The notes: generated by a model from the sequence alone, not told the origin. DNA of 64,000 nucleotides from Caballeronia udeis (GCF_001544555.2 NZ_FCOK02000028.1:39354-103353); one strand, 5' to 3'; counted from the first letter of the stretch, positions 25,889 through 35,623 are shown. A program made the numbers and translations.

Positions 25889-27529
25889 ATGTTTTTCTCA
25901 CCACGTCCTCATCCTTCAATCGCTCTTCGCCGCGTATCGTCGGCACTTGTCCTGGGTGGCTTCATGCTCGCCGGCACCGTGCAGGGGGCAATCGTTCCTC
26001 CTGGCGTGCAACTCGCTGCGAAGCAGGAACTGGTGCGCAACAACGGCTCGGAAGTCGAGACACTCGACCCGAACGTGGCGGAGTCCGTGCCGGCCAACAC
26101 CGTCGCGCGGGACCTGTTTGAAGGGCTGACCGCGACGCGCGCCGACGGCGAAACCGTCCCCGGCGTCGCGGAAAAGTGGGAAATGAAGGACCCCACCACG
26201 TGGGTCTTTCATCTGCGAAAGAATGCGAAGTGGTCCAACGGCGAGCCGGTGGTCGCCGCTGACTTTGTGTACGGATGCCAGCGTCTCGTCGATCCGAAAA
26301 CGGCTTCGCCGTATGCAACCACCTACGGCATGTTCCTGCTTAACGGAGCGGATATTGTTGCGGGCAAGAAACCGGTGGCGTCGCTTGGCGTGAGCGCACC
26401 CGACCCGTACACGGTGGTAATCAAGACGCCGAATCCGGTGCCGTTCCTGCCCGACCTGATGTCGAATACGAACCTTGGGCCGGTGAACAAGGCGGCCGTC
26501 GAAAAGTACGGCAAGGACTGGACCAAACCCGGCAACCTGGTCAGCAACGGCGCATTCATGCTGAAGGACTGGCAGGTGAACAATCGTCTTGTGCTGGTGA
26601 AAAATCCGCAGTACTGGAACGCCGCTTACGTTCAACTGAATCAGGTCACGTACCTGCCGGTGGAAGACGAAAACACGGACGTGGACCTGTACAGGTCCGG
26701 CGGTGACGACTGGGTGAACCAGCTTCCCTCGGGCACTTACGCCCGCTATAAACAGGAGTATCCGAACGAGATGCGCGCGGCGCCCATGCTCGGCTTGCGT
26801 TATTACTCGTTCAACAACAAGGACCCGCTCCTGAAGGACGTGCGTGTGCGCAAGGCGCTGTCCATGGTCATCGACCGGGACATCCTGGCGCAGCGCGTGA
26901 CGGCCGACGGTCAGATCCCGGCGTATGGCGTGATCGTCAAGGGAGTGAAGGGCGCCGACGTCAGCGCGTACGATTGGGCCTCGTGGCCAATGGCGAAGCG
27001 CGTGGACGAAGCGAAAAAGCTGCTGGCCGAGGCGGGCGTGAAACCCGGCACCAAGCTGCAGTTCGCCACCAACACGAGTGAGTATCACAAGAAGATGGCG
27101 ATCTTCGCTGCTTCCGAATGGAAGACCAAGCTGGGCCTGGATACCGAAATCCAGACGATGGAATTCAAGGTGCTGCTCAAGAAGCGGCATGACGGCGACT
27201 ATCAGATCGCGCGCAACGGCTGGGTGGCGGACTACAACGACGCGAGCACCTTCCTCACGCTGGTTCAATGCGGCTCCGAGCAGAACGACAACCAGGCGTG
27301 CAGCGCCAAAGCAGATGCGCTGATGCACCAGGCGTCCGACTCAACCGACCCGGCTACGCGCCAGACATTGCAGACCGAAGCGGGCAAGGTGGCAATGGAA
27401 GACTATCCCATGTTGCCGCTGCTGCAATACACGATGGTGCGGCTCGTGAAGAGCTACGTGGGCGGCTATTCCACGAAAAACCCGATGGACCATTACCGCA
27501 GCGAAGACATGTACATCATCAAGCATTGA
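25889..27529 (+). CDS. oppA: Peptide ABC transporter substrate-binding protein, OppA-like
   Basis: A 546-residue periplasmic binding protein of the OppA/DppA family (SBP family 5). Start at 25889 because AGGAG lies seven bases upstream; an in-frame ATG 21 bp earlier has none. The signal peptide ends near QGA. Family landmarks are seen in order: ETLDPNVAESVPANTVARDLFEGL near the mature N-terminus, WVFHLRKNAKWSNG, DFVYGCQRLVDP, NGAFML, and YYSFNNKDPLLKDVRVRKALSMVIDR, ending in a normal C-terminus. No permease or ATPase gene follows; it must use a transporter encoded elsewhere, or is stranded by the deletion seen in the next gene. Confidence 0.92.
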   Translation: MFFSPRPHPSIALRRVSSALVLGGFMLAGTVQGAIVPPGVQLAAKQELVRNNGSEVETLDPNVAESVPANTVARDLFEGLTATRADGETVPGVAEKWEMKDPTTWVFHLRKNAKWSNGEPVVAADFVYGCQRLVDPKTASPYATTYGMFLLNGADIVAGKKPVASLGVSAPDPYTVVIKTPNPVPFLPDLMSNTNLGPVNKAAVEKYGKDWTKPGNLVSNGAFMLKDWQVNNRLVLVKNPQYWNAAYVQLNQVTYLPVEDENTDVDLYRSGGDDWVNQLPSGTYARYKQEYPNEMRAAPMLGLRYYSFNNKDPLLKDVRVRKALSMVIDRDILAQRVTADGQIPAYGVIVKGVKGADVSAYDWASWPMAKRVDEAKKLLAEAGVKPGTKLQFATNTSEYHKKMAIFAASEWKTKLGLDTEIQTMEFKVLLKKRHDGDYQIARNGWVADYNDASTFLTLVQCGSEQNDNQACSAKADALMHQASDSTDPATRQTLQTEAGKVAMEDYPMLPLLQYTMVRLVKSYVGGYSTKNPMDHYRSEDMYIIKH

Positions 27530-27599
27530 ACGTTGATTGCATGCGTGCGGCCAGGGTCCGACGTGCAATCAGCGTTCAGGGCAACGGCGGCAAGCGACG

Positions 27600-29462
27600 A
27601 TGAATAGAGGCTTTATCACGCTGGGGTTTGCGGCCCTGCTCGTTGCATCGCAAACGTTCGCGAGGCCGTCGATTGCGCAATACGACGAGCCGAAGTATCC
27701 GGCGAACTTCACGCACTTCGACTATGCGGACCCGGACGCGCCGGCTAACGGCGACATGAATTTCCAGAACTACGATGAACAGCAAAGCTATGATTCGATG
27801 AATCCCTTCCTGGTCCGCGGCGCACCCGCGCCCGACCTGAAGAACCTGATGTTCGACACTCTGATGCAGCGAAGCTGGGACGAACTGGCGTCGGAGTATC
27901 CATTGATTGCGGACGACGTGGAGGTTGCCCCGGACGGCAGGTTGGCTACGTTCCATATCAATCCCAACGCACGTTTTTCGAATGGCGACCCGATCACCGC
28001 CGTCGACGTGAAGTATTCCTATGACACGTTGGCGAGCCATCAGGCCTCGCCGATCTACAACTCGCAGTTCGCGAGCATCAGCCGCGCGACCGTGATCGAT
28101 CGCCTGACGGTGCGCTTCGACTTCAGGGAAGCGCGCCGCGATGCACCGCTGATCGCGGGTGACCTGCCGGTCTTCTCGCCGAAGTGGGGCATGAGAGCGG
28201 ACGGCACGCGGCCGCCGTTCGACCAGATTTCGGATGTGCCGCCGGTGGCAAGCGGTCCCTACCTGATCGAGCAACGCAAGAACGACAAGCAGATCACCTA
28301 CAGGCGCAACCCTGATTACTGGGCTGCCGGCCTGCCGTCGCGACGCGGCATGTATCGCTTCCAGCGCATCACGTTCAGGCTCTTCACGGATCACTACACG
28401 TCGCTGGAAGATTTCAAGGCGGGACACACCGATATGCGCGCGGAGTATTCATCGTCGACCTGGGCGCGCAAGTACGTCGGCAAGAACTTCAGCAACGGGT
28501 CGCTCAGGAAAGGTGCATTCCCCGATGGCCCGGCGCAGATGCAGGGCATCATCTTCAATACCCGCAAGCTGCTGTTCGCGGATGTTCGCGTGCGACGTGC
28601 GTTGACGCTCGCTTTCGACTACGACTGGCTGAACCGGCTGTATTTCTACGGTCTATATCGTCGCACGGGAAGTTACTTCCAGGATTCCCCGTTCGGCGCG
28701 CAGGGCGTGCCGGATGCGAAAGAACTAAAGCTGCTCGAACCGTATCGCTCGACGCTTCCCGCCGCCGTATTCGGCCCGATGATCAAGCAGCCGGACACCG
28801 TGCCGCCGCATTCGTTGCGCGCCAATTTGCGCGAAGCCCAGGCGCTCCTGAACGAAGCGGGCTGGCGGTATCGCGACGGTGCGTTGCGCAATGCCAGCGG
28901 CACACCGATGACCATCGAGATCATGGACGACCAACCTGGCATGGACGGGGTCATCCTGCCGTACATCCAGCAGTTGCAGACGCTCGGTGTGCAAGCGCAC
29001 CTGCGGGAACTCGACAGTGCGTTGTATGAGAAGCGCATGGACGCGTTTGACTTTGACATGACCACGTATATCTACCCGCCGGTCACTATTCCGGGCGGCG
29101 AACTGACGCGCCGCTTCGGCAGCGCGGCAGCCTCGCAGCCCGGCTCGGAGAACTATGCGGGGGTTCGTTCGAAAGCCGCCGACGCGATGATCGACGCTGC
29201 ATTGAAAGCGCAGACGCTAAACGATCTCGAGACCGCCACGCGGCTCAACCTGCTCACGTGGCTGCAGAAAAAATACACGCTGAGTTACCTGTTCATCACG
29301 CACGACCTTGCCGTGATGCGCGCGATGGCGCACAGGGTGGCGGTCATGAAGGCTGGGCGGATTGTGGAGATGGGCGACACCCTGGACGTGTTGCAAGCGC
29401 CCGAACATCCCTATACGCAGGCGTTGCTTGCGGCTTCTATCGTAGCGGGCGCGGCGGCGTGA
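27600..29462 (+). pseudogene. yejA'-'yejF: YejA-like peptide-binding protein fused in frame to the C-terminal tail of a YejF-like ABC ATPase
   Basis: A continuous 620-codon frame made of two unrelated parts. Residues 1 to about 547 are a signal peptide and a YejA-type oligopeptide-binding protein (SBP family 5) lacking only its final part. From about residue 550 the sequence becomes the end of an ABC ATPase: LLTWLQKKYTLSYLFITHDL includes the H-loop histidine, then AGRIVEMGDTLDVLQ and EHPYTQALLAAS, the usual tail of oligopeptide ATPases such as YejF. Walker A, the signature motif and Walker B are absent. The normal order is yejA-yejB-yejE-yejF, so a deletion of several kilobases has joined first and last genes. 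Transport by this set is lost; whether the hybrid is stable is unknown. Confidence 0.85.
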
Positions 29463-29501
29463 AATAGCGAGGCGGCAGGAGTTTTTCCTTGAGCCCTTGG
29501 C

Positions 29502-30578
29502 TCAGGACACGGGCTCATCGTTCTTTTCGTTCAGGTGGCGTTTTACGCGCAGCGCGCTCACCGGGCCGGGCTCCGGCGAGTCAGGCCCCCGACCCGGTTC
29601 GTCGCTTGACCCAGCGGGCTTGCCCGGCACGATCATCTTGCGCAGTTGCGGCGCGATCGGGGTTGCCTCGAAACACAGCTTGATGCCAAAGCGCGCGCGG
29701 TTGAGAAGATGTGCCGTGGACACCGCCCGCCAGAAGCGGTTCGGGTTGAAGCCGGAATAACGCGACTCGCGTTCGATCAACGCCTTGCCGTCGGGCAAAT
29801 GGACGAAGCAGCAGTGCTGGAACCATCGGAGGTCACGATGCGTGTTGCCGGTCCAGTGCCGGCCGATGGCCTGGTACGCGCCCAACTCCACAATCTGCTG
29901 CCCTTCGTCGGCCAGCGTATTAAGTGCCGCAGAGATAAACGACTCGTCGCCGTGATGCCGCAAATTCGCGATCTCCGCGACATAACGTTCACAGTGCCGG
30001 CGTGCGCGAGGCACCAATGCCCTGAGGAACGCGCTTGTGCTCAGCAGAAATTCGCCGCCATACCAGCGCGGATTAAGCAGGTGCCGGCCGGCCACGATCT
30101 CCAGATCCTTGATGACGTTGGCACTGCCGTAAGCGGGAAACACCTGATCCGATATGTCAAACGCGCCGATTCCTGCATCGGCACAGAGGTGAAGCAGCTC
30201 GTCGTCCAGGGGCCGGATGGCAACAATGTCCGAATCGAGCAGCAACAACAGCATGTCGGGCGCGAGCATGCCGGCCACTTGTTCAAGCAGGTCGAGCTTG
30301 AAATGCGCTCCGTAGAACTCCGTATTCCTTGGGACATTGACGCTGGCGATCAGTTCGTGCACGAACGGACGCCGCTCTTCCGGTACGAGGGAAAAGCAGG
30401 CGTTGACCGCGTCCAGTGCATTCGTGAAGACATTAAGCCGGGGCATGCCTGCATGAAGCAAGGTCTTGTTTAAACAAAGCGCCTGGCGGGCGTAGGACAA
30501 CGGATCTTTACTCGTGCTATTGGGACTGGCGGTTGCGTCGACATCGACGAAGACCAGCGTACAAGGAAAAATTTCCAT
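29502..30578 (-). CDS. Glycosyltransferase-like protein
   Basis: A 358-residue protein with a Rossmann-type start (CTLVFVDVDATASPN), a hydrophobic strand leading to LLLLLDSDIVAIRP near residue 116, which contains a DxD-type metal/nucleotide-sugar motif, and later conserved-looking WYGGEFLLS and HHGDESFISAAL segments, resembling GT8-like or capsule-type nucleotide-diphospho-sugar transferases. There is no signal peptide, so it should act in the cytoplasm. GGAAG is upstream of the ATG. It has no sugar-pathway neighbours and follows a roughly 1-kb region lacking intact genes, suggesting separate acquisition. Sugar donor and acceptor are unknown. Confidence 0.65.
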   Translation of the reverse strand: MEIFPCTLVFVDVDATASPNSTSKDPLSYARQALCLNKTLLHAGMPRLNVFTNALDAVNACFSLVPEERRPFVHELIASVNVPRNTEFYGAHFKLDLLEQVAGMLAPDMLLLLLDSDIVAIRPLDDELLHLCADAGIGAFDISDQVFPAYGSANVIKDLEIVAGRHLLNPRWYGGEFLLSTSAFLRALVPRARRHCERYVAEIANLRHHGDESFISAALNTLADEGQQIVELGAYQAIGRHWTGNTHRDLRWFQHCCFVHLPDGKALIERESRYSGFNPNRFWRAVSTAHLLNRARFGIKLCFEATPIAPQLRKMIVPGKPAGSSDEPGRGPDSPEPGPVSALRVKRHLNEKNDEPVS

Positions 30579-31573
30579 TGTTGGTCGTCCACTTCCTTAA
30601 ACTGGAATTTCTTTCTGATTTGAATCGGGCCATTGAATAACCCGCCGTTATAACCATCGTGGAAGATACAAATACCATGTGTCCGCCAAAATGCCGGACA
30701 TGTGAGACATAGATGGATGGATTAGCAGCGTTCGGATAACCCGCAATCACGCGTACGGATTTTTCGGTAGGAACGCGCGCAATGCGGTTTGTAAAATCAT
30801 TATTGGACGGCAAGAGCTACCGTCGTTTTGAATACACAGTAAGCTTGACCGTCTTGTTTATGACAATGACTTAATACGCGTTTGAGACAGGTGCCTTGCT
30901 TTGTCTAGCGCCGACGCCCTGATTCGCTGGATGCATCCGCAATACGAAATGCTGCAGCCGGACGCGTTTATCGGCACGATTGCCGATCCAGGCGTGGCGT
31001 CCGGCATTACGCATTTTGTGATCGATAGTGCGTAGGGTCATCGAAGCAATATAAACCGGTGGCTGTATCGGTGTTTGGACAGGGCCGGATTGACGGCTAT
31101 GACAGTAACTTGAACGACGCGATATTACCCATGCCTTTCGGACCGGATAGCTGCACCGTTCGAGGGCGTCGGATTATTTCGGCATGTTAAAAAAAGGGGC
31201 ATTCATCTACTAAAGAAAGTGCGGAAGGGCATGTTTGCCCGCGTCGCTTTCGCACAATTTTCTGTGCGTTGGCAAAGTCGAAATGAAAGTCCTTCGTGGC
31301 CGCGAACTAATAAAACTAAAAATCAGATTCGACCTTGAGTCAGCCGCCGCTAGCAGAATCAGGCAAGCTGAAGCCACGACCCGGAAACCCGGGAACCCGG
31401 AAACCTTAACCCGGCTGCTCCGTGCTGCATTCGCGCATCGCGAGTAAGCTCTAGCGGGGATTTCCACGCGAGCGTGGTTTTGGCGAAGAACCCGGACGTT
31501 CGTATCCCGGAAGCCCTCCTTATTCCGCTGCATTAATACAAACGACTTTCCGATCTATAGACAGGAGCTTTCC
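30579..31573. other. Intergenic region with one decayed domain
   Basis: About 1 kb without an intact gene. It holds an EAL-domain remnant at 30904-31035, followed by what may be its frameshifted continuation up to about 31190, and the leader of the SDR gene. The first 250 bp are AT-rich and probably contain the promoter of the minus-strand glycosyltransferase gene. Short frames elsewhere have no recognisable content. Confidence 0.55.
30904..31035 (+). pseudogene. Remnant of an EAL (cyclic-di-GMP phosphodiesterase) domain
   Basis: A 43-codon run reads ADALIRWMHPQYEMLQP, then DAFIGTIADPGVASGITHF and VIDSA, then a stop. This follows the EAL-domain pattern: the EALxRW strand, HPxxGxxxPxxFI, the AExxG helix and ITxxVIDxA. 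The catalytic Glu of EAL is Asp here, and the usual start and remaining domain are missing. In another frame just after the stop, CCGGTGGCTGTATCGGTG encodes PVAVSV, matching the next EAL strand (VAVNLS), which indicates a frameshift as well as truncation. Confidence 0.6.
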
Positions 31574-32428
31574 ATGATGAATCGAGACAATCCCGTATGG
31601 CTCATTACCGGCTGCTCGACCGGTTTCGGCCGCGAGCTGGCGAAGCTCGTGCTGGACCGCGGGTGGCGCGCCGTGGTGACCGCCCGTGACCCGTCGAAGC
31701 TCGGCGATCTCGCCGAAGGCCACGGGGACCGCGCACTGGTGCTGCAACTCGACGTGACCGACCGCAAGCAGATCGCCGATGTTGTTGCGAAGTCGCAGAA
31801 GCATTTCGGACGTATCGACGTTCTCGTGAACAACGCAGGTTACGGTTACCTGGCAGCGATTGAAGAAGGTGAAGACGACGCCGTTCGAGCCATGTTCGAG
31901 ACCAACGTGTTCGGCCTGGTCGACATGACCAAGGCCGTGCTGCCCGTCATGCGTGCGCAGAAGAGCGGCCTCATTGTCAACATTTCGTCGATAGGCGGGA
32001 TCACGAGTTTCGCGGCCACGGGCTATTACCACGGCACCAAATACGCGGTGGAAGGCATCTCGGAGTCGCTCGCGATTGAAGTGAAACCGCTGGGCATCGA
32101 CGTGCTCGTGGTCGAGCCCGGACCATTCCGCACCAACTGGGCCGGGCCATCGATCAAGGAGTCGGCTACGCGCATTGATGACTATGCGGCGACCGCGGGC
32201 GAGCGCCGCAAGCAGACCGAAGCGCGCAGCGGCAATCAGGCGGGAGACCCCGTGCGCGCGGCGCAGGCGATCATTGACGCCGCACTCTCGGACACTCCGC
32301 CGCTGCGTCTGCTGCTCGGCAAAGCAGCGCTTGAACTGGCGCGCAAGAAAGTCGCCTCGCTGACTCACGACTTTGACGTGTGGGAAAAGACGACGGTCGG
32401 CGCCGACTTTCCGGAAGGATCGCGCTAA
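31574..32428 (+). CDS. Short-chain dehydrogenase/reductase
   Basis: A 284-residue classical SDR. The nucleotide-binding motif TGCSTGFG begins at residue 12, NNAG is at 86-89, the active-site Ser is in NISS near 138, and the catalytic YxxxK is Tyr152 and Lys156 (YHGTK). The protein prefers NADP(H) judging from the basic residues after strand 2 (TARDPSK). AGGAG lies seven bases before the ATG. Typical substrates are small carbonyls or alcohols; the specific one is unknown. The gene is followed at 150 bp by a LysR regulator on the same strand. Confidence 0.9.
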   Translation: MMNRDNPVWLITGCSTGFGRELAKLVLDRGWRAVVTARDPSKLGDLAEGHGDRALVLQLDVTDRKQIADVVAKSQKHFGRIDVLVNNAGYGYLAAIEEGEDDAVRAMFETNVFGLVDMTKAVLPVMRAQKSGLIVNISSIGGITSFAATGYYHGTKYAVEGISESLAIEVKPLGIDVLVVEPGPFRTNWAGPSIKESATRIDDYAATAGERRKQTEARSGNQAGDPVRAAQAIIDAALSDTPPLRLLLGKAALELARKKVASLTHDFDVWEKTTVGADFPEGSR

Positions 32429-32580
32429 GCCGGAACATCGGGCGGCGCATGAGGTGGCGTATGTGGCAGGCGCCACCGCACGCCCGCACCTTACCGCGAT
32501 TGCACGAAACGCCGCTTCCGCGAACATTTTGCATAAGGCAAACTTATGCTTATCGACGGAAAACGCTGCCCGGAGCGCCT

Positions 32581-33546
32581 ATGAGACGACCGCATCACCC
32601 CATCGACCTGCGTGCGCTGCAGGCGTTCGTAGCCGTCTGCGATACAGGTTCAATGACCGCCGCTGCCAGGCAACTCGGCGTGAGCCAGAGTGCAATCAGC
32701 CAGGCTGTATCGGCGCTCGAACGCGAGCAGGGCACGAGCCTGTTCGATCGCGACAGCCGTCCGCCGCGTGCCAACAGCGCCGGGCGCGCGTTGCTCGAAC
32801 TTGCCACGCCCTTGCTCGATCATGCGCAACGCGTCAGCGCCCGCATTGACGAGGTATCGGATGTGGGCAACGCTTCGGTGCGGCTTGGCTGCGTAGACTC
32901 GTTCGCGGCGACCGTGGGCCCGGAACTGATTCGCGCGTTGTCGGGTTCGTCGCGGCAGATTGCGTTGTGGTCGGGACTGACACCGGGGCTGACCAAGCAG
33001 TTGCACGATCGCGAGATCGATCTGGCCGTCTGCACCCAGACTGTCATTTCGGACCCTCGCATAGTGGAGATTCCGTTGTTCTCCGAGGCGTTCGTGGCCG
33101 TGGCGTCGCGGCGTTTCCTCGCGTCGCGGCCGGCGGCGGACTGGCGTTTGCTTGCGAGCAGCCTGCCGTTGATTCGTTATACGGGGCGTTCGGTCATTGG
33201 CCAGCAGGTGGAGCGCTTTGCGCGGCACCTGGGTATCGACAGCCCGAGGCGTTATGAATTCGACGCCACCGATCCCCTGCTCAGCCTCGTTGCCGCAGGC
33301 CTCGGTTTCGCGATCTCCACGCCGCTTTGCTTATGGCAGGCGCGTCACTATCTGGACGAGATCGACGTGTTGCCACTCCCGCCCGGCGGCCTTGCACGCC
33401 GCGATTTTTTCCTGCTGCATCGTGAAAGCGAATGGGACGGTTTTGCGGCCGAGCTCATCTCCCTGACGCGCGGCGTGCTTGACCAGCGCATTCGGCCGGC
33501 ACTGGAGGAAGCGCTGCCGGCCCTGCCGGACGACGCGCTCCAATAA
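32581..33546 (+). CDS. LysR-family transcriptional regulator
   Basis: A 321-residue LysR regulator. The winged helix-turn-helix spans about residues 10-68 (LRALQAFVAVCDTGSMTAAA, GVSQSAISQAVSALE) and the rest is the type 2 periplasmic-binding-like effector domain. The start at 32581 has GGAG upstream; a longer frame to 32380 adds residues that do not look like a LysR N-terminus. It is not divergent from a gene, unlike most LysR members; possible targets are the SDR upstream or hutG 71 bp downstream. Confidence 0.9.
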   Translation: MRRPHHPIDLRALQAFVAVCDTGSMTAAARQLGVSQSAISQAVSALEREQGTSLFDRDSRPPRANSAGRALLELATPLLDHAQRVSARIDEVSDVGNASVRLGCVDSFAATVGPELIRALSGSSRQIALWSGLTPGLTKQLHDREIDLAVCTQTVISDPRIVEIPLFSEAFVAVASRRFLASRPAADWRLLASSLPLIRYTGRSVIGQQVERFARHLGIDSPRRYEFDATDPLLSLVAAGLGFAISTPLCLWQARHYLDEIDVLPLPPGGLARRDFFLLHRESEWDGFAAELISLTRGVLDQRIRPALEEALPALPDDALQ

Positions 33547-33617
33547 CCGCTTATCGACTTGCCTATCGAGCTTTTTTCGACACTTGTTCTGCCTACCTAC
33601 TTCGCCCGGAATCCATC

Positions 33618-34412
33618 ATGACCGATCTCTACACCTTGCATCGCGGCGACGCTCCGCTGCTCATTTCCATCCCGCATGTGGGCACCCGGATTCCCGAGAG
33701 CTTGCAGCCGTTGTACACGGACATAGCGTTGACCGTTGCCGATACCGACTGGCATCTCGACCGTCTGTACGACTTTGCCCGCGAGATGGGCGCGACAATC
33801 CTGGGCGCACGCATCTCGCGTTATGTGATCGACCTGAACCGTCCATCGAATGATGAAAGCCTCTATCCGGGCCAGACAACCACCGGTCTATGCCCGGGTG
33901 AAACCTTCCGTGGCATGCCGCTGTATCGTGATGGCACGCAGCCCGATGACGCCGAGAAAGCGCGGCGCGTGGTCACTTACTGGCAGCCCTATCACGACGT
34001 GCTTGAAGTGGAACTGGCGCGGTTGCGGGCGGCGCATCCGAACGTCTTGTTGTGGGAAGCGCATTCCATTGCAAGCGTGCTGCCGCGGCTGTTCGAGGGC
34101 AAGCTTCCCGACCTGAACATTGGTACGCAGGATGGGCGGACGGCGGCGCCCGGCGCCTTGCAGGCCGTCACGGATGTCGCCGCGCGGAGCGCTTATACGT
34201 GGATCGCCAACGGCCGCTTCAAGGGTGGCTACAACACGCGTCACTATGGAACGCCCGAGAGCGGCATTCACGCGATACAACTGGAAATGTGCCAGTCGAC
34301 CTACATGCATGAGACCGAACCGTTCGACTACGCGCCTGAAGCGGCCGGCAAGGTTCAGGTCGTTGTGAAGGAGATGGTGGGCGCTGCGCTGAATGTGGTC
34401 CGGGGGCTGTAA
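33618..34412 (+). CDS. hutG: N-formylglutamate deformylase
   Basis: A 264-residue N-formylglutamate amidohydrolase, the last step of the formimino/formylglutamate branch of histidine degradation (N-formylglutamate to glutamate plus formate). The zinc-enzyme motifs are visible: SIPHVG at the N-terminus, DTDWHLD near residue 40, VIDLNRP near 75, the WEAHSI segment near 146 and the RFKGGYNTRHYG block near 200. Length is normal. No other hut genes are in the window, so this copy is separate from the main operon or serves another N-formyl amino acid. Confidence 0.9.
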   Translation: MTDLYTLHRGDAPLLISIPHVGTRIPESLQPLYTDIALTVADTDWHLDRLYDFAREMGATILGARISRYVIDLNRPSNDESLYPGQTTTGLCPGETFRGMPLYRDGTQPDDAEKARRVVTYWQPYHDVLEVELARLRAAHPNVLLWEAHSIASVLPRLFEGKLPDLNIGTQDGRTAAPGALQAVTDVAARSAYTWIANGRFKGGYNTRHYGTPESGIHAIQLEMCQSTYMHETEPFDYAPEAAGKVQVVVKEMVGAALNVVRGL

Positions 34413-34565
34413 CCGTGCTCGCTTGAGCGCAAGGCTTGTTATGGCCGCCGGCGTCCAAGCGCGAATTACAGTGTTCTCTTAACATGGCCCATGCATCAAC
34501 GAAGCCGCCTGCTCGCGCCGACGGCGCGGTGGCGGTTCAGTGGCTTTCAATGGCAAGGAGTGGAT

Positions 34566-35591
34566 ATGGAATATCGCTTACTGGGTGAGACGGGCTTCAA
34601 GGTGCCCGTGCTGAGTCTGGGCACCGCCACGTTCGGCGGCAGCAATGATTTCTTCAAGGCGTGGGGCAGTACCGACGCCGACGGTGCGCGCAGCCTGGTC
34701 GACATTGCGCTGGAGGCGGGCGTCTCGATGTTCGACAGCGCCGACGTCTATTCCGACGGTCAGGCGGAGGAGATCCTGGGGAAGGCCATTGCCGGACGCC
34801 GCTCGCAGGTGATCGTATCGACGAAAGGGACGTTTCCGTTCGGCTCGGACGTGAACGGCGTCGGCTCGACCCGGCATCATCTGACGGAGGCCATCAACGG
34901 CAGCCTGAAGCGCCTGAACACGGACTACATCGACATCTATCAACTGCATGGTTTCGACGCGCTGACTCGCGTGGAGGAAACCTTGCGCACGCTCGACGAC
35001 TTCGTGCGTGCGGGCAAGATCCGCGTGATCGGCTGCTCGAATTTTTCCGGCTGGCACTTGATGAAATCGCTGGCGGTGTCGGACCGCGAAGGCCTCGCCC
35101 GGCATTCGGTGCACCAGGCGTATTACTCGCTGACCGGCCGCGATTTCGAGCATGAGCTGATGCCGCTGGGACTCGACCAGAAGGTGTCGACCATGGTGTG
35201 GAGTCCGCTGGGATGGGGACGTCTGACGGGCAAGATCCGTCGCGGCGCGCCGTTGCCGGCGAACAGCCGCTTGCACAAGACGGCGGACATGGGACCGCCG
35301 GTTGCCGACGAATACGTCTACAGCATTGTGGATGCGCTGGATGCCGTGGCCAAGGAAACCGGCAAGAGCGTGCCGCAGATTGCGTTGAACTGGCTGCTGC
35401 AGCGGCCGACGGTCGCGAACGTGATCGTGGGTGCGCGCGACGAGACGCAGTTCCGCGAGAACCTGGGCAGTATCGGCTGGTCGTTGAGTGCGGAGCAGAT
35501 CGCCGCTCTGGATAAAGCGAGCACATTGCCGCTGCCGTATCCGTACTGGCATCAACGCGGGTTCGCGGACCGCAATCCGTCACCGGTGTAG
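34566..35591 (+). CDS. Aldo/keto reductase, YajO/Tas-like
   Basis: A 341-residue aldo/keto reductase starting at ATG 34566 with AGGAG six bases upstream. The family opening MEYRLLGETGFKVPVLSLG is followed by the catalytic Asp and Tyr in FDSADVYSDG, Lys in VSTKG and His in YQLHGFD, and the GARDETQFREN segment that binds the NADPH adenosine phosphate. It is cytoplasmic, unlike the Tat-type relative at 6472-7416. The best family match is the YajO/Tas/L-glyceraldehyde reductase-like group. Substrate is not readable. Confidence 0.9.
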   Translation: MEYRLLGETGFKVPVLSLGTATFGGSNDFFKAWGSTDADGARSLVDIALEAGVSMFDSADVYSDGQAEEILGKAIAGRRSQVIVSTKGTFPFGSDVNGVGSTRHHLTEAINGSLKRLNTDYIDIYQLHGFDALTRVEETLRTLDDFVRAGKIRVIGCSNFSGWHLMKSLAVSDREGLARHSVHQAYYSLTGRDFEHELMPLGLDQKVSTMVWSPLGWGRLTGKIRRGAPLPANSRLHKTADMGPPVADEYVYSIVDALDAVAKETGKSVPQIALNWLLQRPTVANVIVGARDETQFRENLGSIGWSLSAEQIAALDKASTLPLPYPYWHQRGFADRNPSPV

Positions 35592-35623
35592 AGGGTACTG
35601 TTGGGGTACACGCCGTTTATACA

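Noticed and set aside
31210..31533. Minus-strand frame upstream of the SDR gene
   Set aside because: No start signal or domain; overlaps the SDR leader.
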